DNA of 64,000 nucleotides, taken from positions 1 to 64,000 of the forward strand of contig JABFQZ010000015.1 in NCBI GenBank assembly GCA_013141435.1, in the 5' to 3' direction. The translations under genes and the position numbers were made by a program. The DNA is from Ferruginibacter sp. Its GTDB lineage: Bacteria > Bacteroidota > Bacteroidia > Chitinophagales > Chitinophagaceae. The notes under the pieces are model-generated. The model saw only the letters and a program-made list of their open reading frames with translations. It was not told the DNA's origin and made no database searches. The number at the start of each line of letters is the position of its first letter. Positions within the stretch are counted from its first letter, which is position 1. Below, piece by piece: positions 26,919-34,892 of this stretch.

Positions 26919-27383
26919 TTAGCAACAACCACTACCTGGAGTACAACAATTAGCTACTTCTTTTACTGCTGACATTACAGTGTGTAAAGATGGTATCCCA
27001 CAAAAATCCAAAGCCAAACAGGCTGTATGTTTTGCGGTTAGTATAAAATCTTTTCCGTTAAAATCTAAACCATATTTAGATATCGTTTCGTTTTGATATT
27101 CTACTTCTATTTCCCAATCCTCAATGCCCAATTTCTTTTCTGAAAGGGAAATAATATTTAATAATTTTTGTGGTTTTAATCTATGTTCAAAATCATTAGC
27201 CTCCCATAATTGAAAGACAACTTTGTTTTCTTTGCGAATAATACCGCCACAATCAATAAAGTTTTTGGTAACTTTGCCTACTTCTGTTACATGAAAATGC
27301 GCTGGCACAAATGTTCCATTTTCTAATTTAAAATTTACTGCTTCGGCAGAAGCCAAAATTGTTTTAATTTCTGATAGTTTCAT
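26919..27383 (-). CDS. DUF6428 family protein
   Basis: 154 residues from MKLSEIKTIL; the 7 earlier codons overlap arsR and look unconserved. Features: VNFKLENGTFVPAHFHVTEVG near the start, FIDCGGIIRKE, FQLWEANDFEHRL, and the ending CTPGSGCC with a cluster of Cys (and CGIP before it). The family is regularly the second gene of arsR operons in this phylum; the C-terminal Cys cluster suggests binding of arsenite or another soft metal. No enzymatic activity is known. Confidence 0.8.
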   Translation of the reverse strand: MKLSEIKTILASAEAVNFKLENGTFVPAHFHVTEVGKVTKNFIDCGGIIRKENKVVFQLWEANDFEHRLKPQKLLNIISLSEKKLGIEDWEIEVEYQNETISKYGLDFNGKDFILTAKHTACLALDFCGIPSLHTVMSAVKEVANCCTPGSGCC

Positions 27384-27394
27384 AATGCTTAATT

Positions 27395-27724
27395 TTAACA
27401 ACAACTTTTCTTCTTTTCTATTTTTAAAGAAAATTCGGATAAAAATTGTTGGAATTTTAAAAAAGTTTTTTCATTTATACAATAACAAATACTATTGCCA
27501 TCAATAGTTCCTTTTATGAGTTCTGCATTTTTTAATTCTTTCAAATGCTGCGATACAGTAGGTTGCGCCAATGGTATTTCTTTCACAATATCTCCACAAA
27601 TACAAGTATTTATTTTTAGCAAATAATCAATAATGGCTACCCTTGCAGGGTGTGCTAAGGCTTTCATAATGCTGGCTATTTCGTTTTGCCTTTTGGTAAA
27701 TAATTCTGTGTTTGATGTTCCCAT
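27395..27724 (-). CDS. arsR: ArsR-family metalloid-responsive repressor
   Basis: 109 residues. Winged helix: [52 protein letters not shown]. The arsenite site is likely Cys41 and Cys43 (TCICGDI), possibly joined by the terminal KKKSCC. First gene of the arsenic operon, divergent from a GNAT gene, so it likely represses its own promoter until arsenite or antimonite binds. Confidence 0.9.
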   Translation of the reverse strand: MGTSNTELFTKRQNEIASIMKALAHPARVAIIDYLLKINTCICGDIVKEIPLAQPTVSQHLKELKNAELIKGTIDGNSICYCINEKTFLKFQQFLSEFSLKIEKKKSCC

Positions 27725-27735
27725 TGTTTATTTGT

Positions 27736-27747
27736 ATATTGCAATAT
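27736..27747. promoter_or_regulatory. ATATTGCAATAT palindrome, candidate ArsR operator
   Basis: Perfect 12-bp palindrome 11 bp upstream of the arsR start, flanked by GTA/TAC to give a near-symmetric 17-bp box (27734-27750). The position in the divergent promoter region suits an autoregulatory ArsR site. No binding data. Confidence 0.5.
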
Positions 27748-27759
27748 TACGATAAAGTA

Positions 27760-27788
27760 TTTGTTTCATAAAATAAATTTTATATTTG
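27760..27788 (+). promoter_or_regulatory. TTTG-N17-TATATTTG promoter for the GNAT gene
   Basis: TTTG at 27760-27763 and TATATTTG at 27781-27788, a full Bacteroidota -33/-7 pair with 17-bp spacing. The ATG lies 14 nt after the -7 box, so the leader is very short. Confidence 0.6.
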
Positions 27789-27802
27789 TAAAAAATAACT
27801 TA

Positions 27803-28255
27803 ATGAGAAGAACAACTTTTGAAATAAAAGAAAATCTTTTTGCCATAGGGTTAATGACGAATGACGAAATGGGCACACTATTTCCTTTAATAGAGGAATT
27901 AAACCCAGGTATGCAAAGAAACATTTTTGAGGAACGCCTAAAAGAAATGAAAGCTAATAAATTTAATTGTATTGGCATTTGGCATAATGATACACTTGTG
28001 GCTTGTTGTGGATTTTGGATATTAATAAAATTTTATAATGGCAAACATGTAGAGCCAGATAATGTAGGTGTATTAGAGCAATATAGAAACTTTGGCCTTG
28101 GCAAAATATTAATGGATTTTTTGCATGACCATGCAAAAAAACTAAACTGTAATTATAGTGAACTTAATGCTTATGTAAGTAACTACAAAGCTCACAAATT
28201 TTATTTTAAAGATAATTATAAGGTTCTTGGGTTTCATTTTCAAAAAACACTTTAA
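27803..28255 (+). CDS. GNAT N-acetyltransferase
   Basis: 150 residues from MRRTTFEIKE; the frame opens 14 codons earlier but that part covers the promoter. GNAT features: VGVLEQYRNFGLGKILMDFLHDHA (acetyl-CoA loop) and LNAYVSNYKAHKFYFKDNYKVLGFHF. Substrate unknown. Divergent from arsR with a shared control region, so a link to arsenic stress is possible but not shown. Confidence 0.82.
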   Translation: MRRTTFEIKENLFAIGLMTNDEMGTLFPLIEELNPGMQRNIFEERLKEMKANKFNCIGIWHNDTLVACCGFWILIKFYNGKHVEPDNVGVLEQYRNFGLGKILMDFLHDHAKKLNCNYSELNAYVSNYKAHKFYFKDNYKVLGFHFQKTL

Positions 28256-28331
28256 TACTCAAAAACATTAATTCTTATAAGTCTTGGTTTTGGTATTACA
28301 TTTTATAAGTTTTAAAAAAAATGCTGAAACG

Positions 28332-28480
28332 TAGTACAATGGATGAAAGGCTGCGGTGGAGGGAGCGATGTGTGTTTGTGCATGTATGCTACGAAAGAGC
28401 AGATACATGCACAAACACACGGCACAGCGACTAAGACCGAACTGTGGTTGCTTAGCGTATTTACCGATGCCAGCCCATAA
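28332..28480 (+). ncRNA. GC-rich structured intergenic element B (candidate RNA)
   Basis: Contains a perfect 18-bp inverted repeat, 28370-28387 with 28403-28420 (GTGTGTTTGTGCATGTAT and its complement), loop GCTACGAAAGAGCAG. The 5' flank GGATGAAAGG and the 3' flank TAGCGTA..CAGCCC recur in element C (33.0 kb), which also has a TACGAA loop. It is followed by ~50 bases and the ABC-F gene, so it could be an independent RNA or a long leader. Strand and borders are estimates. Confidence 0.42.
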
Positions 28481-28519
28481 TTTTAATGATAAAAAAATAT
28501 TTTACAAAAATGCCTATCT

Positions 28520-28527
28520 TATATTTG
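28520..28527 (+). promoter_or_regulatory. TATATTTG -7 box directly before the ABC-F gene
   Basis: TAnnTTTG match separated from the ATG at 28533 by only CAGCT. If used, the mRNA would be leaderless or nearly so and element B would not be part of it. No -33 TTTG at the usual distance. Confidence 0.45.
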
Positions 28528-28532
28528 CAGCT

Positions 28533-30434
28533 ATGCATTACGCCTCGGTAGAAAATATTAGTAAAAGTTTTGGAATAAGAACGTTGTTTAAAAATATTTC
28601 TTTTTATGTAGAAGAAGGAGATAAAATAGCTTTTGTGGCTAGAAACGGTACTGGAAAATCTACTTTGTTAAAGATTTTTGCAGGGTTAGAGACTGCCGAT
28701 GAGGGTACGGTGTGGGTACATAAAGATGTAAAAGTAATTATGCTACAGCAGGATACTCCTTTTATGGAAGATAAAACCATTAGAGAAAATGTACTCCGCT
28801 TAGATAACCCTACTATAAAAACGGTAAGCGCCTACGAAAAATATTTAGATGAAGGAAGTGAAGATATGGACTTACTTACGGAGCTTATGGGTAAAATGGA
28901 GGAGCTTAATGCTTGGAGTTTTGAGAGTGAAATGAAGCAAATATTGGGCAAGCTAAACCTACACGATCTTGAAGCTATAATGAGCACACTTAGTGGTGGG
29001 CAGCGCAAAAGAGTGGCGCTGGCACAGGCTTTGATAGAGGCTCAACTGCATGAGGGTAAATGTATGCTCATAATGGATGAGCCTACAAATCATTTAGATG
29101 TAAGCATGATTGAGTGGTTGGAAGATTTTTTAAGCACTCATAAAATGACAATTTTATTGGTAACGCATGATCGTTATTTTTTGGATACTGTATGCAATGA
29201 AATTATAGAAATGGATGGCGAAAAACTTTTTGTATATAAAGGTGATTACGATTATTTTTTAGAACAAAAAAGTTTGAGGCAAGAAATTGAGGCAAGCGAA
29301 TTTCAGAAAGATAAAAATATTTTTAGAAAGGAATTGGAATGGATGCGTAAGCAACCAAAAGCTCGTACTACCAAAAGTAAGAGCAGGCAAGATGCTTTTA
29401 AAGATGTAGAAGAAAGGGTATCGGTAAAAAAAGAAGATGCTGAGGTGAGCTTACAGGTAAAAATGACAAGGCTTGGAGGTAAGATTTTGGAAATGAAAAA
29501 AGTGAGTAAATCGTATGGCGATAAACTTATAATGAAAGGGTTTGACTATACTTTTAAAAGAGGCGAAAGGGTTGGTATTGTTGGCAAAAATGGTGTGGGA
29601 AAATCTACATTTTTAAAAATTGCATTGCAGCAAGAAGAGCCAGATAGTGGTAAAATAAACCATGGCGATACGGTTGTGTTTGGCAATTTTAACCAAGAGG
29701 GACTAACTTATAAGGAAGACAAAAGAGCCATTGAATATGTAAAAGATATGGCTGAATATTTTCCATTGGCCGATGGTACAAAGCTTAGTGCTAGTATGTT
29801 TATGGAAAAATTTGGTTTTAATGCACAACAACAATTTACCCCATTAAGCAAATTGAGTGGTGGCGAAAAAAGGCGATTGCATTTAATGAGTGTGCTTTTT
29901 GTAAATCCTAATTTTTTGATATTAGATGAACCTACGAACGATTTGGATTTGCAAACCTTACGAACTTTGGAAGAATTTTTAATGGATTTTCCGGGTTGTA
30001 TTTTAATTGTAAGCCATGATCGTTATTTTATGGATAGAATGGTGGAGCATCTTTTTGCTTTTGAAGGCGAAGGTGTAATAAAAGATTACCCTGGCAATTA
30101 CACTCAATATCGTTCTTACCTAAAAGAAATAGAAGCTGGCACCAGAAAAGATGATGGAAAAATGAATATGGTAAGTATAGAGGAAAAACCAAAACAGGTA
30201 CCACAGGCAAACATAGGAATTAATACTGCAAAGAAATTATCATTTAAAGAAAAGCATGAATTGGAAACCCTAGATAAGGAAATACCCAATTTGCAAAAAG
30301 AAAAAGAAGCGTTAGAAATAAAAATGAGCAGCAATATTACCTACGATGAAATGCAAAAAATCGCATCTAGGGTAACTGAAATAATTACATTGTTAGATGT
30401 AAAAGAATTGCGCTGGTTGGAGTTGAGTGAGTAA
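28533..30434 (+). CDS. ABC-F family ATPase (Uup/EttA-like)
   Basis: 634 residues from the ATG at 28533 (MHYASVENISKSFG). The frame is open to 28356 but the extra 59 residues translate hairpin element B and are Cys-rich nonsense. Two ABC domains: Walker A RNGTGKST and KNGVGKST, signatures LSGGQRKR and LSGGEKRR, Walker B LIMDEPTNHLD and LILDEPTNDLD, then a charged C-terminal coiled coil (ETLDKEIPNLQKEKEALEIK). No membrane spans. ABC-F proteins act on ribosomes in translation or give antibiotic protection. A strong hairpin terminator follows. Confidence 0.92.
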   Translation: MHYASVENISKSFGIRTLFKNISFYVEEGDKIAFVARNGTGKSTLLKIFAGLETADEGTVWVHKDVKVIMLQQDTPFMEDKTIRENVLRLDNPTIKTVSAYEKYLDEGSEDMDLLTELMGKMEELNAWSFESEMKQILGKLNLHDLEAIMSTLSGGQRKRVALAQALIEAQLHEGKCMLIMDEPTNHLDVSMIEWLEDFLSTHKMTILLVTHDRYFLDTVCNEIIEMDGEKLFVYKGDYDYFLEQKSLRQEIEASEFQKDKNIFRKELEWMRKQPKARTTKSKSRQDAFKDVEERVSVKKEDAEVSLQVKMTRLGGKILEMKKVSKSYGDKLIMKGFDYTFKRGERVGIVGKNGVGKSTFLKIALQQEEPDSGKINHGDTVVFGNFNQEGLTYKEDKRAIEYVKDMAEYFPLADGTKLSASMFMEKFGFNAQQQFTPLSKLSGGEKRRLHLMSVLFVNPNFLILDEPTNDLDLQTLRTLEEFLMDFPGCILIVSHDRYFMDRMVEHLFAFEGEGVIKDYPGNYTQYRSYLKEIEAGTRKDDGKMNMVSIEEKPKQVPQANIGINTAKKLSFKEKHELETLDKEIPNLQKEKEALEIKMSSNITYDEMQKIASRVTEIITLLDVKELRWLELSE

Positions 30435-30465
30435 AAACAATAATAAAATCATTATAGGGTTGAAG

Positions 30466-30502
30466 AAGAGGCTGTCTCAAAAGTACGAGACAGCCTCTTT
30501 TT
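30466..30502 (+). terminator. strong hairpin terminator after the ABC-F gene
   Basis: 13-bp perfect stem AAGAGGCTGTCTC/GAGACAGCCTCTT (30466-30478, 30487-30499), 8-nt loop, U-rich tail TTTTTATTT. Starts 31 bases after the stop codon. Confidence 0.75.
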
Positions 30503-30578
30503 ATTTGGTAAGGTGATGGAGAAAGTTTTCGTTTAAGCGATTCTCAGAGTCATAATTTTGTTTTTGAGACTTCCTCTT
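30466..30578. repeat. 113-bp element bounded by inverted repeats
   Basis: AAGAGGCTGTCTCAAAA (30466-30482) reappears inverted at 30562-30578 as AAGAGGAAGTCTCAAAA, 15 of 17 identical. The left end also forms the terminator hairpin. The GAGGCTGTCTCAAAA type of end is reminiscent of insertion-sequence termini in this phylum (from memory). May be a MITE or relic; no transposase and no clear target duplication. Confidence 0.4.
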
Positions 30579-30661
30579 TTCTTTTTTATTTTTCGCACTA
30601 TCAAAATTTGCACCAATATTAAATTACCAAGCATTACACATAAACTCAATTAAAAAAAACA

Positions 30662-30669
30662 TAATTTTG
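30662..30669 (+). promoter_or_regulatory. TAATTTTG, candidate -7 box
   Basis: TAnnTTTG match 24 nt before the cyclophilin ATG at 30694. The TTG inside this box can be misread as an upstream start codon. Confidence 0.45.
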
Positions 30670-30693
30670 CAAAAAAAATATAAAATAAATAAC

Positions 30694-31137
30694 ATGAACA
30701 CAACAGGAAAAATAGAAACAAGCAAAGGCACTTTTAGTTTTGAACTTTATGATGAAGCTACACCAATTGCTGCCAATAATTTTAAAACATTAGCAGAAAA
30801 AGGGTTTTACGATGGGCTTAGTTTTCATAGAGTAATACCAAATTTTATGGTTCAAGCTGGTTGCCCAGATGGGACTGGCGCTGGTGGCCCAGGTTATACT
30901 ATTAATTGCGAAGTAGCAGCACAAAACCAACACCATGATAGAGGTGTTATGAGCATGGCGCACAGAGGCAGAAATACTGGTGGTTCTCAATTTTTTATTT
31001 GCCACAACAGGCAAGGAACTCAGCACTTAGATGGCAACCACACTTGTTTTGGTAAAATTACAGAAGGTTTAGATTTTTTAGATGATATACAAGGTGGCGA
31101 TAAAATGATAAAAGTAACTATCGATAATCAAGCCTAA
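30694..31137 (+). CDS. cyclophilin-type peptidyl-prolyl isomerase
   Basis: 147 residues from ATG 30694; the frame reaches a TTG at 30667, which lies in the promoter box. Cyclophilin core is complete: FHRVIPNFMVQAG, GGPGYTINCE, MAHRGRNTGGSQFFICH, HLDGNHTCFGKI. No signal peptide, so cytoplasmic (PpiB-like). Catalyses cis-trans isomerisation at proline to speed protein folding. Confidence 0.93.
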   Translation: MNTTGKIETSKGTFSFELYDEATPIAANNFKTLAEKGFYDGLSFHRVIPNFMVQAGCPDGTGAGGPGYTINCEVAAQNQHHDRGVMSMAHRGRNTGGSQFFICHNRQGTQHLDGNHTCFGKITEGLDFLDDIQGGDKMIKVTIDNQA

Positions 31138-31206
31138 AAATCACTGCTTCTATACAAATTTTGCATTTGTTAGGCTCATAATTTTTCATTTAATAAATTT
31201 TTTCTT

Positions 31207-31803
31207 ATGTCAATGGTATTTCCCGATTTTTTTGAAAAAAACACATTTTTTATAGATGAAAAAATAGGATTTTTTAAATTTACCAATGCTTATAAAGTAT
31301 ATGATGAGTATGGCGAAATTGGGTTAATATCCCAACGGCTATCTACATGGCAAAAGTTTTTGCGATTGTTAATTAACAAAGCAATGATGCCTTTTCATTT
31401 GCAAATTATAGATTTGAATGGCGATGTGTTGGCTTCTATAAATAGAGGATGGACTTTTTGGATGTCGAAAATAACAATAACAGATAATAACAACGATTTG
31501 TTGGGTTCAGTAAAACAAAAGTTTGCTTTTTTAAAACCCACTTTCATAATTTCTGACGAAGCAGGCTCAGAAATAGCCCGTATTACAGGCGATTGGAAAG
31601 GTTGGAATTTTACTATCGTAGATACAAACAATAATTTAATAGGCACTATAAGCAAAAAATGGAATGGCATTTTGAAAGAAGCTTTTACAACCGCCGATAA
31701 ATATATTGTAGATATTGTACCAGCTTATGCCGAGGATAAGAAAAAAATTGCAATAGTATCTTGTGCTATAACTATAGATATGGTATTAAAAGAAAGTAAA
31801 TAA
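31207..31803 (+). CDS. LURP-one/scramblase-like family protein
   Basis: 198 residues. Repeating beta-strand pairs with Gly/Asp turns (YKVYDEYGEIGLIS, LQIIDLNGDVLASI, FIISDEAGSEIARITG, FTIVDTNNNLIGTI) and a final hydrophobic helix (IAIVSCAITIDMVL) match the tubby-like barrel of phospholipid-scramblase-related and LURP-one proteins. Molecular role in bacteria unknown. Single gene ending at a bidirectional hairpin. Confidence 0.72.
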   Translation: MSMVFPDFFEKNTFFIDEKIGFFKFTNAYKVYDEYGEIGLISQRLSTWQKFLRLLINKAMMPFHLQIIDLNGDVLASINRGWTFWMSKITITDNNNDLLGSVKQKFAFLKPTFIISDEAGSEIARITGDWKGWNFTIVDTNNNLIGTISKKWNGILKEAFTTADKYIVDIVPAYAEDKKKIAIVSCAITIDMVLKESK

Positions 31804-31822
31804 TATTAATTACTAACAATAG

Positions 31823-31875
31823 ATGCTACAACATGATGTAAATGAAATTTTTTCAATTAGATTATGTTGTAGCAT
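31823..31875. terminator. hairpin between convergent genes
   Basis: Perfect 12-bp arms ATGCTACAACAT (31823-31834) and ATGTTGTAGCAT (31864-31875), with an inner TGAAA/TTTCA pairing. T-rich sequence follows on the right. Located between stops at 31803 (+) and 31884 (-), so it could end transcription from both sides. Confidence 0.6.
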
Positions 31876-31883
31876 TTTAAATT

Positions 31884-32753
31884 TTATACAGTATTAGTAC
31901 TTAAGCGCAACCAATTTAATGCTGCTTTGTTTTTTTGCCATAAACCTTTGGCAAAATATGCATAGTAAGTAGCTTCGTTTTCATCGCCAAAGCCATACAT
32001 GCTTGGCACATTGGTTATAGCTTTGCTAGATAATAATTTTTTAGGTACAAATACATTCGCTTTTATAGCTTTTGCTAATTTGTTTTGGGCTGTTTTTGTA
32101 TCTCCAAGTGTTAAAAAAGCTGCTAAAGCACTGTTATAAAATGCAAACGCTGTAACATCGGTATTATATATTTTTTCATACTTTTTGTACTTTTCAAAAT
32201 CATTTAATTCTAATATGCGTACAAAAAACAAATCTCTCACACCCTGGTTATCGTTGGGGTTTAACGCTAACATTTCTTCATAAATTGCTACACATTCGTT
32301 TGTTTTTAGTAAGCCAAATAAGCAGCCAGCATAATGTTGTAAACACCTCATAAAAGGTCTGGTTTCGTGTATGCCCCAAAAATGACCTTTATATTTATTA
32401 TATTTTTCGCCGAAAAATATTCTTCGCCCAATATTTATACCATCTTCGAAATGAAAAACAGCTTTTCTTATATCTTTTTCTTTTAAGCCCAAAAATTCGT
32501 GTGCTTCTATACAATCTGGGTTTAAAAGTAGCGCCTCTTTTATTTTTTCTTGTGCTTTTTTTGGTGGAAGTTCGCTGGCTGCAAAAACCATATCTTGAGC
32601 CTGTTCTTCTATTGTTAGTTCATATTGAGGCAAGGTATTGCTATCTATATTTGTATTATAGTTTTTTATAAAATCTTGTACTTCGCTTTCCGATTTGAAG
32701 TTTTGCTTTTGTAGCATTCTATTAAATTCTGTAAAAAAATCGTCTTTTTTCAT
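31884..32753 (-). CDS. ST7-like tetratricopeptide protein
   Basis: 289 residues, no signal. TPR-like helices (AQEKIKEALLLNPDCIEAHEFLGL, NECVAIYEEMLALNPNDNQGVRDLFF) and the phrase GHFWGIHETRPFMRCLQHYAGCLF, which resembles ST7-like proteins found fused or free in bacteria. Probably a cytoplasmic scaffold. No partner is suggested by the neighbours. Some relatives carry extra domains that are absent here. Confidence 0.68.
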   Translation of the reverse strand: MKKDDFFTEFNRMLQKQNFKSESEVQDFIKNYNTNIDSNTLPQYELTIEEQAQDMVFAASELPPKKAQEKIKEALLLNPDCIEAHEFLGLKEKDIRKAVFHFEDGINIGRRIFFGEKYNKYKGHFWGIHETRPFMRCLQHYAGCLFGLLKTNECVAIYEEMLALNPNDNQGVRDLFFVRILELNDFEKYKKYEKIYNTDVTAFAFYNSALAAFLTLGDTKTAQNKLAKAIKANVFVPKKLLSSKAITNVPSMYGFGDENEATYYAYFAKGLWQKNKAALNWLRLSTNTV

Positions 32754-32959
32754 GCTGTATTATTTGTTATATTTATTTACACTTATTGTGTGCATATATT
32801 TTAAAATGCCAAAATTAACTGCAATAATAATAAGTAGCAATTTTATATTATTTTAGGTAGTTATTTTTTTTCATTTTACTTTTACCAAAGTTGAATGGAA
32901 TAATGTATTTTTAAACAAACTTTAAGGTGTAAATATTATTGTTTAATTAATGTACAAAT

Positions 32960-33066
32960 GCCGATGGGCTTGGGATGGCAGCGGCACCGAATGTAGTGTG
33001 AGCAAACAAGATGAGGTACGAATACTTGTTTTGCGAAACACGGAAGTAGGTATAGCGTACAGCCCA
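32960..33066 (+). ncRNA. GC-rich structured intergenic element C (candidate RNA)
   Basis: In the 370-bp gap before purA. Closing stem GGGCT (32966-32970)/AGCCC (33061-33065); inner hairpin GCAAACAAG (33002-33010)/CTTGTTTTGC (33025-33034) with one bulge and loop containing TACGAATA. GGGATGGCAGCGGCACCG lies on the 5' side and TAGCGTACAGCCC on the 3' side. Shared bits with element B: GGATG..AG, TACGAA, TAGCGTA, CAGCCC. The remaining part of 32754-33123 is AT-rich and shows nothing else. Confidence 0.42.
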
Positions 33067-33123
33067 AACAAATGTTGAATATTGGTAGCTGATGATAGCC
33101 CCAAAAAATAAAAATATATAAAT

Positions 33124-34386
33124 ATGGTAGATGTTATTTTAGGCATGCAATGGGGCGACGAAGGAAAAGGTAAAATTGTAGATTTTTTTGCGAAAAATTA
33201 TGATATTATTGCTCGGTTTCAGGGCGGACCAAATGCGGGGCACACTTTGTATGTAAACGATAAAAAAATTGTGTTGCATCAAATACCAAGTGGTATTTTT
33301 CATGAAGATAAAATAAACCTTATTGGCAATGGTGTGGTTTTAGATGCTGTTACATTAAAAAAAGAATGTGATGCTGTGGCAGCCTTTGGTGTAGATTATA
33401 AAAAAAATCTTTTTATAAGTGAGCGTACGCACCTTATTTTGCCTACGCATAGGGCTATTGATAAGGCTAGTGAGCTTAGCAAAGGTGTAGAAAAAATAGG
33501 TAGTACGCTAAAAGGTATTGGCCCAGCATACATGGATAAAACTGGTAGAAATGGCTTAAGGGTTGGAGATTTGTTGGATAAAAACTTTACATCTAACTAC
33601 ATAAAACTTAGGCTAAAACACCAGCGCTTGTTAGATAATTTTAATTTTCAGGAAGATATATCGGCTTGGGAAGAGGAGTTTTTTGAAGCATTAGAGTTTT
33701 TGAAAACGCTTAAGGTTGTAAATGGCGAATATTTTATAAATGATAAAATAAGTGCTGGCAAAAAAGTATTGGCCGAAGGTGCACAAGGTAGCATGCTCGA
33801 TGTGGACTTTGGTACTTTTCCATTTGTAACTAGTAGCAGTACTATTACTGGTGGTGTGTGCAGCGGATTGGGAATAGCGCCACAAAAAATTAAAGAGGTT
33901 ATTGGCATTACAAAAGCTTATTGTACAAGGGTTGGTAGTGGTCCTTTTCCTACAGAGTTAAATGATGCTACTGGCGAATATTTACGCAATACTGGTAATG
34001 AATTTGGCAGTACAACCGGACGACCAAGAAGGTGTGGATGGATAGATTTAGTGGCTCTACAATTTGCTTGTATGATAAATGGTGTTACACAAATTGTAAT
34101 GACAAAAGCAGATATTTTAGATGGATTAGCGGAACTAAAAGTGTGCAATTCGTATAAAATTAATGGAGTTGAAACCAACCAAGTGCCTTTTCAAATGCAT
34201 AAAATGAATATAGAACCTGGTTATAAATTGCTTGATGGTTGGAATAAAGATATAACTACAGTAAACTCATATGCAGATATGCCAACACAAATGAAAACTT
34301 ATATAAATTATTTGAACAATTACTTAAAAGTGCCAGTAAATTACATAAGCAATGGTCCTGGCAGAGAACAATTGGTAAAAGTGTAA
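33124..34386 (+). CDS. purA: adenylosuccinate synthetase
   Basis: 420 residues. Makes adenylosuccinate from IMP and aspartate with GTP, the first committed step to AMP. GTP loop at the N terminus (LGMQWGDEGKGKIVD) with the catalytic Asp; GGPNAGHTL, GSTLKGIGPAY, EGAQGSMLDVDFGTFPFVTSS, TTGRPRRCGWID and NYISNGPGREQ complete the family set. Cytoplasmic. Downstream genes follow on the same strand with an 80-bp gap. No Shine-Dalgarno. Confidence 0.97.
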   Translation: MVDVILGMQWGDEGKGKIVDFFAKNYDIIARFQGGPNAGHTLYVNDKKIVLHQIPSGIFHEDKINLIGNGVVLDAVTLKKECDAVAAFGVDYKKNLFISERTHLILPTHRAIDKASELSKGVEKIGSTLKGIGPAYMDKTGRNGLRVGDLLDKNFTSNYIKLRLKHQRLLDNFNFQEDISAWEEEFFEALEFLKTLKVVNGEYFINDKISAGKKVLAEGAQGSMLDVDFGTFPFVTSSSTITGGVCSGLGIAPQKIKEVIGITKAYCTRVGSGPFPTELNDATGEYLRNTGNEFGSTTGRPRRCGWIDLVALQFACMINGVTQIVMTKADILDGLAELKVCNSYKINGVETNQVPFQMHKMNIEPGYKLLDGWNKDITTVNSYADMPTQMKTYINYLNNYLKVPVNYISNGPGREQLVKV

Positions 34387-34466
34387 AAAAATAATAAAAA
34401 ATAATAAAAAAAATTTGGCAAATTAAAAAAAGCGTTGAATTTTTACAGTAACAATTTTAATATACA

Positions 34467-34886
34467 ATGGCAGTAAAAAAAGAATCAGTAAAAAAAGTAA
34501 TTACATCTAAAGCAACTTCAAAACCTAAAGCATCAAAAGTTATTGATGAAGATGATGAATTAGATGAGGATTTTGATGATGAAGATGAAAAACCTAAAAA
34601 AGGAAGTAAAGCAAAGTCGAAAAAAATAGACGATGATGATGATGACGACGTAGATATTGACGATGATTGGGAAAAAAATGAAGTAGATGAAGATTGGGAT
34701 AAAGATTTTGATGAGTTTGATGTACCTTCTTCAAAATCGAAAAAAAGTACTGGCAAAAAAGTAAAAGACGATGATGATGATTTGAAATTGGAAGACGATT
34801 TTAGTGATTTTGATAACTTTGATGATGACGACGACGATGATTTTGGTGGTGGAAAAAGCAGTCGTTTTAACGATGATGATTATTAA
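34467..34886 (+). CDS. acidic low-complexity (Asp/Lys-rich) disordered protein
   Basis: 139 residues: a basic first ~25 residues (MAVKKESVKKVITSKATSKP) followed by blocks of Asp/Glu broken by KKGSKAKSKK and SSKSKKSTGKK, ending GGGKSSRFNDDDY. No folded domain recognisable. Such proteins are common in this phylum and often annotated as hypothetical. The pattern resembles acidic nucleic-acid or ribosome-associated tails, but that is speculation. The stop is 6 bp from the pabB-like start, so they are probably co-transcribed. Confidence 0.8.
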   Translation: MAVKKESVKKVITSKATSKPKASKVIDEDDELDEDFDDEDEKPKKGSKAKSKKIDDDDDDDVDIDDDWEKNEVDEDWDKDFDEFDVPSSKSKKSTGKKVKDDDDDLKLEDDFSDFDNFDDDDDDDFGGGKSSRFNDDDY

Positions 34887-34892
34887 AAATTA

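Noticed and set aside
28356-28532. N-terminal extension of the ABC-F gene
   Set aside because: The 59 extra residues are the translation of hairpin element B and show no ABC-F similarity; a promoter-like box precedes the ATG at 28533.
34457-34756. Ser-rich minus-strand ORF
   Set aside because: Complement of the Asp/Glu-rich codons of the acidic protein; a typical mirror artefact.
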